Shown here one piece after another: positions 36,160 through 44,411 of a DNA stretch of 64,000 nt; within the stretch, counting starts at the first letter, position 1; each line of letters starts with the position of its first letter. Under the pieces are notes generated by a model. It saw only the letters and a list, made by a program, of their open reading frames with translations, had not been told where the DNA came from and did no database searches. The DNA comes from CAKZLS01 sp963786305. GTDB taxonomy: Bacteria > Pseudomonadota > Alphaproteobacteria > Rhodospirillales > Defluviicoccaceae. A program made the position numbers and the translations under genes. The stretch is taken from contig CAWAYL010000014.1 in the NCBI GenBank assembly GCA_963786305.1, forward strand, positions 663,661-727,660, read 5' to 3'.

Positions 36160-36699
36160 ATGACAAGGCTTCGTGAACATTATCAAACCGCGGTCCGCGA
36201 CCTCATGCAAGACGAGTTCAAGTACCGCAACCCGATGCAGATCCCGAGGTTGACGAAGATCGTGGTCAACATCGGCGTCGGCGACGGCGTCCAGGACAAG
36301 AAGAAAGTGGACGCGGCGGTTTCGGACATGACCCAGATCGTCGGCCAGCGGCCGGTGATCACCAAGGCGAAGAAGTCCATCGCCGGGTTCAAGCTGCGCG
36401 AGGGCATGCCGATCGGCTGCATGACGACGTTGCGGCGCGACCGGATGTTCGAGTTCCTCGACCGGTTGATCAACATCGCGCTGCCACGGGTGCGGGACTT
36501 CCGGGGCGTGCCCAAGGGCAGCTTCGATGGGCGCGGAAACTTCGCCATGGGCGTCAAGGAGCAGATCATCTTTCCCGAGATCAGCTATGACAAGGTGGAC
36601 CAGATACGCGGCCTCAACATCGTGATTTGCAGCACTGCCGAGACGGATGCCGAAGCGCGAGCATTGCTCAAGGCGTTTGATATGCCGTTCGTCAACTAG
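36160..36699 (+). CDS. rplE: 50S ribosomal protein L5
   Basis: Binds 5S rRNA and the P-site tRNA. It has 179 residues with PRLTKIVVNIGVGDGVQDKK, GFKLREGMPIGCMTTLR and FPEISYDKVDQIRGLNIVI. Standard length; followed by rpsN 24 bases later. Confidence 0.98.
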   Translation: MTRLREHYQTAVRDLMQDEFKYRNPMQIPRLTKIVVNIGVGDGVQDKKKVDAAVSDMTQIVGQRPVITKAKKSIAGFKLREGMPIGCMTTLRRDRMFEFLDRLINIALPRVRDFRGVPKGSFDGRGNFAMGVKEQIIFPEISYDKVDQIRGLNIVICSTAETDAEARALLKAFDMPFVN

Positions 36700-36723
36700 A
36701 GGGATAAACAGGAGAGACGATGA

Positions 36724-37029
36724 ATGGCTAAGACAAGCCTGATCGAAAGAAACAAGAAGAGAAAGCGGCTGGCGGCGCGTTACGCGGCCAAGCGGACCGA
36801 ACTCAAGGCGCTGTCCAAGAACCCGGACGTTTCGCCGGAGGAGCGGTTCGACGCGCACCTCAAGCTGGCGAAGCTGCCGCGCAACTCGGCGCCGGTTCGC
36901 ATCCGGCTGCGGTGCGGGCTGACCGGCCGGCCTCGCGGAGTTTACCGGAAGTTCGAGCTTTCGCGAATCGCGCTGCGGGATCTTGCCTCGAATGGCCAGA
37001 TTCCCGGCATGGTGAAGTCAAGCTGGTAG
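36724..37029 (+). CDS. rpsN: 30S ribosomal protein S14 (long, zinc-free form)
   Basis: It has 101 residues, the long C-minus form without the CxxC zinc ribbon. The conserved C-terminal half is PVRIRLRCGLTGRPRGVYRK and ends DLASNGQIPGMVKSSW. The ATG at 36724 is preceded by AGGAGAGACG. Located between rplE and rpsH as in the standard spc order. Confidence 0.97.
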   Translation: MAKTSLIERNKKRKRLAARYAAKRTELKALSKNPDVSPEERFDAHLKLAKLPRNSAPVRIRLRCGLTGRPRGVYRKFELSRIALRDLASNGQIPGMVKSSW

Positions 37030-37040
37030 GAACGACACTG

Positions 37041-37439
37041 ATGTCGATGAGCGATCCTCTCGGAGATATGCTGACGCGCATACGCAACGGCCAGCGCGCG
37101 CGCAAGAACGCCGTGACCGCGCCCGCGTCCCAATTTCGCGCCCGGGTTCTCGATGTCCTCCAACGCGAGGGTTTCATCCGCGGCTATTCGGAGTACGAGA
37201 TCCGCACCGGCGTGCACGAAATGAAGATCGAGCTCAAGTACCATGAGGGCGAGCCGGTCATTCGCGAGATCAGCCGGGTTTCCACGCCCGGCCAGCGGGT
37301 CTATTACAAGATCAAGGACCTGCCCCGCGTCTACAACGGTCTCGGAATTTCGATCCTGTCCACGCCGCGCGGGGTGATTTCCGACGCCGAGGCCAGAGAG
37401 GCCCATGTGGGCGGCGAAGTACTGTGCAAAGTATTCTAA
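37041..37439 (+). CDS. rpsH: 30S ribosomal protein S8
   Basis: Primary 16S rRNA binder and translational repressor of the spc operon. It has 132 residues: MSDPLGDMLTRIRNGQRARK, KIKDLPRVYNGLGISILSTP and the C-terminal GGEVLCKVF. The first ATG of the MSMSDPL start (37041) is taken; ATG 37047 is also possible. The last 18 coding bases, through the stop codon, are duplicated immediately downstream (see the repeat at 37422-37468). Confidence 0.97.
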   Translation: MSMSDPLGDMLTRIRNGQRARKNAVTAPASQFRARVLDVLQREGFIRGYSEYEIRTGVHEMKIELKYHEGEPVIREISRVSTPGQRVYYKIKDLPRVYNGLGISILSTPRGVISDAEAREAHVGGEVLCKVF

Positions 37440-37468
37440 GTTTGGCTGTGCAAAGTTTTCTAAGTTTG
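37422..37468 (+). repeat. Tandem duplication of the rpsH 3' end
   Basis: A 23-base sequence (37422-37444, CTGTGCAAAGTATTCTAAGTTTG) is short-ended here as CTGTGCAAAG...CTAAGTTTG and recurs at 37446-37468 with one A/T mismatch, period 24. The first copy contains the last codons and TAA stop of rpsH; the second copy lies between rpsH and rplF. Confidence 0.9.
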
Positions 37469-37485
37469 AAGGTGTAAAATCCGCC

Positions 37486-38019
37486 ATGTCACGTGTTGGC
37501 AAACATCCGGTAGAAATCCCCGATGGGGTGACTTTCAGTATTGCGGGAAACCTGGTTACGGCCAAGGGCAAGCTGGGACAGTTGGAAGCGAAGCTCACGG
37601 ACGACGTCGAAGTGTCCCAGGAGGGGCAGTCGGTGACCGTGCGCCCGCGCAACGGCACCAAGCGCGCCCGCATGATGTGGGGAACCGCCCGTACCGTGAT
37701 CAGCAACCTGGTCAAGGGCGTCAATACGGGGTTCAGCCGCAAGCTGGAAATCAACGGCGTCGGCTACCGGGCGCAGATGCAGGGCGCCAATCTGGTGCTG
37801 CAATTGGGATATAGCCACGAAATCCGGTTTCCCATTCCGGACGGCATCAAGATCGAGAGCCCGGATCCGACGCATATCACCGTTCACGGTCCCAGCAAGC
37901 AGAAGGTGGGGCAGGTCGCATCGGAGATCCGGTCGTTCCGGCCTCCCGAACCCTACAAGGGCAAGGGTGTCAAATACGATGACGAAGTGATTCTGCGCAA
38001 AGAAGGCAAGAAGAAATAA
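37486..38019 (+). CDS. rplF: 50S ribosomal protein L6
   Basis: Binds 23S rRNA near the sarcin-ricin loop. It has 177 residues: MSRVGKHPVEIPDGVTFSI, NGVGYRAQMQGANLVLQLGY and the C-terminal RPPEPYKGKGVKYDDEVI. ATG 37486 is chosen over an upstream in-frame ATG at 37405 that lies inside rpsH. The intervening duplicated repeat separates it from rpsH by 46 bases. Confidence 0.98.
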   Translation: MSRVGKHPVEIPDGVTFSIAGNLVTAKGKLGQLEAKLTDDVEVSQEGQSVTVRPRNGTKRARMMWGTARTVISNLVKGVNTGFSRKLEINGVGYRAQMQGANLVLQLGYSHEIRFPIPDGIKIESPDPTHITVHGPSKQKVGQVASEIRSFRPPEPYKGKGVKYDDEVILRKEGKKK

Positions 38020-38022
38020 GCC

Positions 38023-38385
38023 ATGGCCAACGCAAAGCAATTGTATGATCGCCGCCGGCGGCGCACCCGGTACCGCCTTCGGCGGCTCGCCGGCGGGCGG
38101 GCGCGGTTGTCGGTTTTCCGCTCCAACAAGCACATCTACGCCCAGGTCATCGACGACGGCAAGGGGGTCACCGTGGCGGCCGCCTCCAGTGTGGACACCG
38201 AGTTGAAGGCGACCGTGGGCAACAGCGGCGCGACCGAGGCGGCGGAGAAGGTGGGCGCGCTGGTTGCCAAGCGGGCGTTGGCCGCCGGCGTCTCGAGCGT
38301 CGTCTTCGACCGCGGCGGCTACCGTTATCATGGCCGCGTAAAGGCGTTGGCCGATGCCGCGCGCGAAGCCGGCCTGACCTTCTAG
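38023..38385 (+). CDS. rplR: 50S ribosomal protein L18
   Basis: Brings 5S rRNA to the large subunit. It has 120 residues with the basic RRRRTRYRLRRLAGGRARLS, VFRSNKHIYAQVIDD and the end FDRGGYRYHGRVKALADAAR. Starts three bases after rplF. Confidence 0.97.
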   Translation: MANAKQLYDRRRRRTRYRLRRLAGGRARLSVFRSNKHIYAQVIDDGKGVTVAAASSVDTELKATVGNSGATEAAEKVGALVAKRALAAGVSSVVFDRGGYRYHGRVKALADAAREAGLTF

Positions 38386-38397
38386 GGAGTTTGATCT

Positions 38398-38985
38398 ATG
38401 GCACGAAAACCATCAGGCGGCAGGCGCGGTGATCGTGCGGGCCAGCAGAACGAAGATTCGGATATCACCGACAAGCTCGTTCACATCAACCGGGTGGCCA
38501 AGGTGGTCAAGGGCGGCCGACGGTTCTCGTTCGCCGCGCTGGTCGTGGTGGGCGACGGCAAGGGCCGCGTCGGGTTCGGCTCGGGCAAGGCCCGCGAAGT
38601 GCCGGAGGCGATCCGCAAGGCGACCGATCATGCCAAGCACAACATGGTCCGTGTTCCGCTGCGCGATGGCCGAACCTTCCATCACGACATGCAGGGCCGC
38701 TTCGGCGCCGGCAAGGTCGTGGTGCGGGCCGCGCCCGCCGGTACGGGCGTGATCGCCGGCGGACCGATGCGGGCGGTCTTCGAAACCATGGGCGTTCAGG
38801 ACGTGGTCGCCAAGTCGCTCGGCACCCAGAACCCCTACAACATGGTCAAGGCGACCTTCGCCGCGCTTCACAACTGCCATTCGCCGAAATCGGTGGCGTC
38901 GCGGCGCGGCAAGAAGGTCGGGGACATCATCTCGCGCCGTGGCGGGACCGCCGGCGCGGCTGCGGCTGAACGAGCCAGGGCTTGA
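38398..38985 (+). CDS. rpsE: 30S ribosomal protein S5
   Basis: Decoding-accuracy protein. It has 195 residues; the first 20 are a Gly/Arg-rich extension. The double-stranded RNA-binding fold is seen in VHINRVAKVVKGGRRFSFAA and VVVGDGKGRVGFGSGKAREV; the second domain has GTGVIAGGPMRAVFE and KSLGTQNPYNMVKATFAAL. Followed closely by rpmD. Confidence 0.98.
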   Translation: MARKPSGGRRGDRAGQQNEDSDITDKLVHINRVAKVVKGGRRFSFAALVVVGDGKGRVGFGSGKAREVPEAIRKATDHAKHNMVRVPLRDGRTFHHDMQGRFGAGKVVVRAAPAGTGVIAGGPMRAVFETMGVQDVVAKSLGTQNPYNMVKATFAALHNCHSPKSVASRRGKKVGDIISRRGGTAGAAAAERARA

Positions 38986-38990
38986 ACACG

Positions 38991-39194
38991 ATGGCTAAGA
39001 CGAAATCCAGCGACAAAACCCTGACCGTGGTGCAGGTGGCCAGCCCCATCGGCCGGCAAAAGGACCAGCGGGCCACGCTGATCGGCCTTGGACTGAACAA
39101 GATGAACCGCGCCCGGCAGCTCGAGGACACGCCATCGGTGCGCGGCATGATCGCCAAGGTCAGCCATCTGGTCCGCGTCGAGGACGTCTCTTGA
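38991..39194 (+). CDS. rpmD: 50S ribosomal protein L30
   Basis: Small large-subunit protein of 67 residues: TLTVVQVASPIGRQKDQRAT, LGLNKMNRARQLEDTPSVRG and MIAKVSHLVRVED. The ATG at 38991 lies five bases after the rpsE stop. Typical spc position between rpsE and rplO. Confidence 0.96.
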   Translation: MAKTKSSDKTLTVVQVASPIGRQKDQRATLIGLGLNKMNRARQLEDTPSVRGMIAKVSHLVRVEDVS

Positions 39195-39222
39195 GGTGCT
39201 CTAGGTAACGGAAGTTCGAACG

Positions 39223-39864
39223 ATGAGATTGAATGAAATTCGCGACAATCCGGGCGCGACAAAGACCCGCAAGCGGGTCGGACGAGGCATGGGCTCGGGC
39301 ACGGGCAAGACCGCCGCGCGCGGCCAGAAGGGTCAGAAATCGCGAAGCGGCGGCGCCGTACGCGTCGGTTTCGAAGGCGGGCAGATGCCGCTCTATCGCC
39401 GCCTGCCGAAACGCGGCTTCAAGAACCCGTCGCGCAAGGAATTCGCCGAGATCAATCTCGGCGCCCTGCAGAAGGCGGTGGATGCCGGCAAGATCGACGC
39501 CAATGGCGAGATCGACGAGACGGCGCTCGGCGCCGCCGGGTTGTTCAAGCGCCGCCGCGACGGCGTTCGGCTGCTGGGCAATGGTGAATTGTCGGCCAAG
39601 CTGACATTGAAGGTCACGGGTGCGTCGAAAGCCGCGATCGCCGGCGTGGAGAAGGCGGGCGGCAGCGTGACGGTGACCGGCGCCGAGGCGGCTCCGGCGC
39701 CGGAATCCGGTTCCGAGAACGCGGCCAAGAGCGGGAAAAGCGGTAAGATCGAAAAGACCGCGAAGAGCCCGAAAAGCGACCCGAAAAGCGAAAAGAGCGC
39801 CAAAGGCGCCAAGGACGAGAAGAAGGATACCGAGGACGGCGGCAGCGATACGCCGTCGACGTAA
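39223..39864 (+). CDS. rplO: 50S ribosomal protein L15 with a long Lys/Ser/Asp-rich tail
   Basis: Late assembly protein. It has 213 residues, against about 145-160 in most bacteria. The conserved part covers residues 1-150: MRLNEIRDNPGATKTRKRVG, RGMGSGTGKTAARGQKGQKS, FEGGQMPLYRRLPKRGFKNP and SAKLTLKVTGASKAAIAGVE. From about residue 160 a low-complexity tail of repeated KS, EK and AK units follows, switching to acidic TEDGGSDTPST at the end. The frame continues cleanly and stops 15 bases before secY, so the tail looks real. Confidence 0.97.
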   Translation: MRLNEIRDNPGATKTRKRVGRGMGSGTGKTAARGQKGQKSRSGGAVRVGFEGGQMPLYRRLPKRGFKNPSRKEFAEINLGALQKAVDAGKIDANGEIDETALGAAGLFKRRRDGVRLLGNGELSAKLTLKVTGASKAAIAGVEKAGGSVTVTGAEAAPAPESGSENAAKSGKSGKIEKTAKSPKSDPKSEKSAKGAKDEKKDTEDGGSDTPST

Positions 39865-39879
39865 GCCGGGGAACGAATT

Positions 39880-41223
39880 ATGGCCTCTGCGGCCGAACAA
39901 CTTGCCGCGAACATGAACTTTGGGGCCTTCGGCAAGGCCACCGAGTTGAAGAAACGCATCTGGTTCACGCTGGGTGCGCTTATCGTCTATCGTCTGGGCA
40001 CCTATATTCCGCTGCCGGGGATCGATCCGACGGTCATCGCCGACGTGTTCGACCGACAGGCCGGCGGCATCCTCGGCATGTTCAACATGTTCGCCGGTGG
40101 CGCCCTCGGGCGCATGACCATTTTCGCGCTCAACATCATGCCGTACATTTCGGCCTCGATCATCATGCAGCTGATGACCGCGGTGGTGCCGAGCCTCGAG
40201 ACGTTGAAGAAGGAAGGCGAAACCGGCCGCAAGAAGATCAATCAATATACCCGCTACCTGACGGTGGTGATCACCGCCGCGCAAGGGTACGGCCTGGCGG
40301 TCGGTCTCGAGGGCATGACGGGCGCCGGCGGCTCGGCGGTCATCGATCCGGGCTGGTTCTTCCGGTTCACCACGGTGATCACCCTGGTGGGCGGCACCAT
40401 CTTCTTGATGTGGCTGGGCGAACAGATCACCGCGAGAGGCGTCGGCAACGGCATCTCGCTGATCATCTTCGCGGGCATTGTCGCGGGCTTGCCGGGCGCT
40501 TTGGCGGGAACCCTGGAGCTGGGACGAACCGGGGCGCTTTCCGCCGCCCTCATCGTCGGCCTGCTGGTTGCGGCGGTGGCCGTCATCTTCTTCGTGGTTT
40601 TCGTGGAGCGGGCGCAGCGGCGGATCATCATTCAGTATCCGAAACGCCAGCAAGGCAACAAAATGACCGCCGGGGAGAGCTCGCATCTGCCGCTGAAGCT
40701 CAACACCGCCGGCGTCATTCCGCCTATTTTCGCCAGCTCCATGCTGTTGATGCCCGTCACCGTGCTGCAACTGGCCGCCGGGCAGGGGCCCGAGTGGTTG
40801 ACGACGGTGTCGGCCTATCTCGGACGCGGCCAGCCGCTGTATCTGTTGATTTACGTCAGTTTGATCGTGTTCTTCGCGTTCTTCTATACGGCGGTGGTGT
40901 TCAATCCGGCCGATACGGCCGACAATCTGAAAAAGTACGGCGGATTTATTCCCGGCATCCGTCCCGGCAAGAATACGGCCGAATATATCGACAAGGTTCT
41001 GACGCGTCTGACGGTGGTGGGAGCGGCGTACCTGGCGCTCGTGTGCATGCTGCCGGAAATCCTGATCTCGCGTTTCTCGGTGCCGTTCTACTTCGGCGGA
41101 ACGAGCCTGTTGATCGTCGTCACGGTGACGATGGACACGGTCGCCCAGGTTCAATCCCATCTGCTGGCGCATCAATACGAAGGCTTGATCAAGAAGTCGA
41201 AGTTGCGAGGGAGGCGGCGATGA
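39880..41223 (+). CDS. secY: Protein translocase channel subunit SecY
   Basis: Inner-membrane channel of the Sec translocon; partner of SecE (13640). It has 447 residues with ten predicted membrane spans. Recognisable blocks are LGTYIPLPGIDPTVI, NIMPYISASIIMQLM, PKRQQGNKMTAGESSHLPLK and GFIPGIRPGKNTAEYI, with the cytoplasmic C-tail VQSHLLAHQYEGLIKKSKLR. It overlaps the adk start by four bases (ATGA). Confidence 0.98.
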   Translation: MASAAEQLAANMNFGAFGKATELKKRIWFTLGALIVYRLGTYIPLPGIDPTVIADVFDRQAGGILGMFNMFAGGALGRMTIFALNIMPYISASIIMQLMTAVVPSLETLKKEGETGRKKINQYTRYLTVVITAAQGYGLAVGLEGMTGAGGSAVIDPGWFFRFTTVITLVGGTIFLMWLGEQITARGVGNGISLIIFAGIVAGLPGALAGTLELGRTGALSAALIVGLLVAAVAVIFFVVFVERAQRRIIIQYPKRQQGNKMTAGESSHLPLKLNTAGVIPPIFASSMLLMPVTVLQLAAGQGPEWLTTVSAYLGRGQPLYLLIYVSLIVFFAFFYTAVVFNPADTADNLKKYGGFIPGIRPGKNTAEYIDKVLTRLTVVGAAYLALVCMLPEILISRFSVPFYFGGTSLLIVVTVTMDTVAQVQSHLLAHQYEGLIKKSKLRGRRR

Positions 41224-41881
41224 ACTTGATTCTTTTGGGCCCCCCGGGCGCGGGCAAGGGAACGCAGGCAACGCGGTTGGAAGAAGCGTACGACATTGCC
41301 CAGCTGTCCACCGGTGAGATGCTGCGTTCCGAGGTCGAGGCCAGGACGGACATCGGCACCAAGGCGGACGGCATCATGAAGGCCGGCCAGCTGGTTCCCG
41401 ACGATATGATCATCGGCATTATCGGCGACCGGCTCGACCGTGACGATTGCCGAAACGGTTTCATCCTCGACGGCTTCCCGCGCACGGTGCCGCAGGCCGC
41501 GGCCCTCGACGTCATGCTCAAGGAAAAAGACCTCAAGATGGATCACATCATTTCCATCGAGGTCGACGACGAACCGATGATCCGGCGGATTACCGGCCGA
41601 TTTTCCTGCGCCAACTGCGGCGCCGGCTATCACGAGGAATTTCAGCGGCCCAAGGTCGATGGCGTGTGCGATGTGTGCGGATCGACGGATTTGGCCGGCG
41701 CGCCGATGACAACGCCGACACCGTCAGGCAGCGGCTGACCGCCTATCATACGGAGACCGAGCCGATCATCTACTACTACGAGGAAAGAAGCCTGTTGCGG
41801 CGCGTCGATGGCATGGAACCCATTGATAAAGTAACGGATCAACTGAGAGCGATACTTGATTCGAACCAGCGTGTTGACTAG
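41220..41881 (+). CDS. adk: Adenylate kinase with zinc-type lid, one frameshift
   Basis: Interconverts ATP + AMP and 2 ADP. The P-loop is LLGPPGAGKGTQA at residues 5-17, and the AMP site includes GFILDGFPRTVPQA. The lid is the long, four-cysteine zinc form, CANCGAGYHEEF...CDVCG. The frame breaks near 41700; the other side continues as RADDNADTVRQRLTAYHTET with the usual lid arginines, to about 219 residues. It overlaps the secY stop, and its own stop overlaps the -35 of the rpsM promoter. Confidence 0.95.
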
Positions 41882-41901
41882 CCGGCGCGGACGCTTATAA
41901 T
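41874..41901 (+). promoter_or_regulatory. Sigma70-type promoter of the alpha operon, overlapping the adk stop
   Basis: TTGACT (41874-41879) and a perfect TATAAT (41896-41901) are separated by 16 bases. The -35 lies across the last adk codons. The start would be about 60 bases before rpsM and drive rpsM, rpsK, rpoA and rplQ separately from the spc operon. Confidence 0.75.
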
Positions 41902-41966
41902 CCGCCGGCTGTATTCCAACTGGATTTCATTCTGGTCTCACAACAAATGAGCAAGGAGGGGCGCTT

Positions 41967-42344
41967 GTGGCGCGCGTTGCTGGCGTAAACATACCGACAC
42001 AGAAGCAGGTCGAGATCGCGTTGACCTATATTCATGGTATCGGCCGTAAGACAGCGAGAGATATCTGCACGAGGGGCGGCATTCCGTTCAATCGGCGGGT
42101 CAACGATCTCTCGGACGACGATGTCATGCGGATTCGCGAACTGATCAACTCCGAGCTTCAGGTCGAGGGTGATCTTCGCCGGGAAGTGGCGATGAATATC
42201 AAGCGGCTGATGGATCTCGGATGCTACAGGGGCTTGCGACACCGGCGCGGTTTACCCGTGCGGGGTCAGAGAAGCCATACCAACGCCCGTACCCGTAAAG
42301 GGCCGGCGAAGCCCATCGCGGGTAAGAAAAAGGCAACCAAGTAG
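41967..42344 (+). CDS. rpsM: 30S ribosomal protein S13
   Basis: Head protein contacting the P-site tRNA and the large subunit. It has 125 residues: ARVAGVNIPTQKQVEIALTY, IHGIGRKTARDIC and the tail RGLPVRGQRSHTNARTRKG. The start is GTG 41967 with AAGGAGGGG upstream. It is the first gene after the alpha-operon promoter. Confidence 0.97.
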   Translation: MARVAGVNIPTQKQVEIALTYIHGIGRKTARDICTRGGIPFNRRVNDLSDDDVMRIRELINSELQVEGDLRREVAMNIKRLMDLGCYRGLRHRRGLPVRGQRSHTNARTRKGPAKPIAGKKKATK

Positions 42345-42361
42345 AAAATTAAGGTAAGTCC

Positions 42362-42754
42362 ATGGCCAAAGCTGGGACCCAGCGCGTTCGGAGACGCGAG
42401 CGCAGAAATATTGCTTCGGGGGTTGCGCATATCAGCGCGACCTTCAACAACACGATGATCACCATCGCCGATGCGCAGGGCAATGCCATTGCCTGGTCGT
42501 CCGCCGGTGGGCAAGGCTTCAAGGGCTCGCGCAAGTCGACGCCGTACGCCGCTCAGGTGGCGGCCGAGGATGCCGGGCGGAAGGCCCAGGAGCATGGCAT
42601 GAAGACGTTGGAGGTGGAAGTGAAAGGACCGGGCGCCGGGCGCGAGTCGGCGCTGCGCGCGCTGCAGTCCATTGGTTTCACCATAACGGCGATCCGGGAC
42701 GTGACCCCAATCCCCCACAACGGATGCCGTCCGAGGAAACGCCGCCGCGTGTAG
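42362..42754 (+). CDS. rpsK: 30S ribosomal protein S11
   Basis: Platform protein. It has 130 residues with GVAHISATFNNTMITIADAQ, KGSRKSTPYAAQVAAEDAGR and the conserved end VTPIPHNGCRPRKRRRV. It starts 17 bases after rpsM; about 115 bases separate it from rpoA. Confidence 0.98.
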   Translation: MAKAGTQRVRRRERRNIASGVAHISATFNNTMITIADAQGNAIAWSSAGGQGFKGSRKSTPYAAQVAAEDAGRKAQEHGMKTLEVEVKGPGAGRESALRALQSIGFTITAIRDVTPIPHNGCRPRKRRRV

Positions 42755-42870
42755 ATCGTCCGGTTTTGGGCGTTTTCCGCGGTTGTTCGGTTCCCAATGG
42801 GGCCGATCGTTGAAATATAGGCTCCGAACCCCGGAGCCTGATCAGTTTTTCCGAAGGTGAGGTCGCACCC

Positions 42871-43887
42871 GTGATCCAAAAGAATTGGCAGGCGTTAATC
42901 AAACCCGCGAAGCTCGATGTAGTTTCGGGGACCGATCCGAAGCGTCTGGCGACCATTGTCGCCGAACCGCTTGAGCGAGGCTACGGATTGACCCTCGGCA
43001 ATGCCCTGAGGCGCGTTCTGTTGTCGTCGCTGCAGGGAGCGGCGGTGACCGCGATCCAGATCGACAGCGTGTTGCACGAATTCTCCAGCATTCCCGGCGT
43101 GCACGAGGATGTGACGGATATCGTGCTCAACATCAAGTCGCTGGCGTTGCGCATGCACGGCGAGGGTCCCAAGCGGATTGCGCTGGTGGCCGATGGCCCC
43201 TGCGAGGTGACGGCGGCGATGATCGATACCGGTCACGACGTGGAGGTCCTGAACCCCGAACTGGTGATCTGCACCATGGACAACGGCGCCCGTCTGTCCA
43301 TGGAAATGACCGTCGAGGCGGGCAAGGGCTATGTCCCGGTCGCCACCGAGCGGTCCGACGACGCGCCCATCGGCTCGATTCCGGTGGACGCGGTGTATTC
43401 GCCCGTGCGCAAGGTCGCCTACAAGGTGGAGAACACCCGCGTCGGCCAGGTCACCGACCACGACAAACTGTCGCTCGAGGTCAACACCAACGGCGCGGTC
43501 ACGCCGGAAGATGCCGTCGCGCTGGCGGCGCGCATCATTCAGGACCAGTTGCAGTTGTTCATCAACTTCGAGGAGCCGCGTTCGGCCGTCGAGGAAGAAA
43601 AGAAGGACGAGCTGCCGTTCAACAAGAACCTGCTGCGCAAGGTGGACGAACTGGAGCTTTCGGTGCGTTCGGCCAATTGCCTGAAGAACGACAACATCAT
43701 CTACATCGGCGATCTGGTGCAGAAGACCGAGGCCGACATGTTGCGGACCCCCAACTTCGGCCGCAAGTCCTTGAACGAGATCAAGGAAGTGCTGTCGCAG
43801 ATGGGCCTGCAGCTCGGCATGGAAATCACCAGCTGGCCGCCCGAGAACATCGAAGAACTGGCCAAACGGCTCGAAGAGCCATACTGA
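42871..43887 (+). CDS. rpoA: RNA polymerase alpha subunit
   Basis: Assembles the polymerase and contacts UP elements and activators. It has 338 residues, no frameshift. The N-terminal domain has EPLERGYGLTLGNALRRVLL and GVHEDVTDIVLNIK; the linker is near residue 240; the C-terminal domain has LSVRSANCLKNDNIIYIGDL and TPNFGRKSLNEIKEVL. The start is GTG 42871 after AAGGTGAGG. Confidence 0.98.
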   Translation: MIQKNWQALIKPAKLDVVSGTDPKRLATIVAEPLERGYGLTLGNALRRVLLSSLQGAAVTAIQIDSVLHEFSSIPGVHEDVTDIVLNIKSLALRMHGEGPKRIALVADGPCEVTAAMIDTGHDVEVLNPELVICTMDNGARLSMEMTVEAGKGYVPVATERSDDAPIGSIPVDAVYSPVRKVAYKVENTRVGQVTDHDKLSLEVNTNGAVTPEDAVALAARIIQDQLQLFINFEEPRSAVEEEKKDELPFNKNLLRKVDELELSVRSANCLKNDNIIYIGDLVQKTEADMLRTPNFGRKSLNEIKEVLSQMGLQLGMEITSWPPENIEELAKRLEEPY

Positions 43888-43928
43888 GCGCCCCCGGTCA
43901 TTGGCCGGAAAAGCAAGGAGAAACATCC

Positions 43929-44411
43929 ATGCGTCACCGTATGAGCGGCCGCAAACTGAACCGCACCAGTTCCCATCGCAAAGCGATGTTCGCCAACATG
44001 ACGGTGTCGCTGCTCACCCACGAGCAGATCATCACGACCGTGCCGAAGGCCAAGGAATTGCGCCGGGTCGCCGATCGCATCATCACGCTTGGCAAGCGCG
44101 GCCATCTGCATGCGCGGCGCCAAGCCGCCTCGTTCCTGCGCGACGACGAGACCGTCCGCAAGCTGTTCGGCACGCTCGCGGAGCGCTACCAGACGCGTAG
44201 CGGCGGCTATACGCGGGTGCTCAAGGCGGGCTTCCGCTACGGCGACAACGCACCGTTGGCGGTTATCGAGCTGGTGGACCGCGATCCCGACGCCAAGGGC
44301 GCCGCCGACCTCGCCCGGCTCGCCGAGGAGCGCGAGGCGACCGAGATCGGAAGCGGCCTGATTTTCCGTACCCGACTTCCGTCCGGAGAGGAGACGATGA
44401 AAACCGGATGA
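43929..44411 (+). CDS. rplQ: 50S ribosomal protein L17
   Basis: Exit-tunnel rim protein. It has 160 residues, slightly longer than the ~130-140 typical of alphaproteobacteria because of a Glu-rich tail (LARLAEEREATEIGSG...). The conserved N-terminus is MRHRMSGRKLNRTSSHRKAM, then ITTVPKAKELRRVADRIITL. Its stop overlaps the next gene by four bases (ATGA). Confidence 0.97.
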   Translation: MRHRMSGRKLNRTSSHRKAMFANMTVSLLTHEQIITTVPKAKELRRVADRIITLGKRGHLHARRQAASFLRDDETVRKLFGTLAERYQTRSGGYTRVLKAGFRYGDNAPLAVIELVDRDPDAKGAADLARLAEEREATEIGSGLIFRTRLPSGEETMKTG

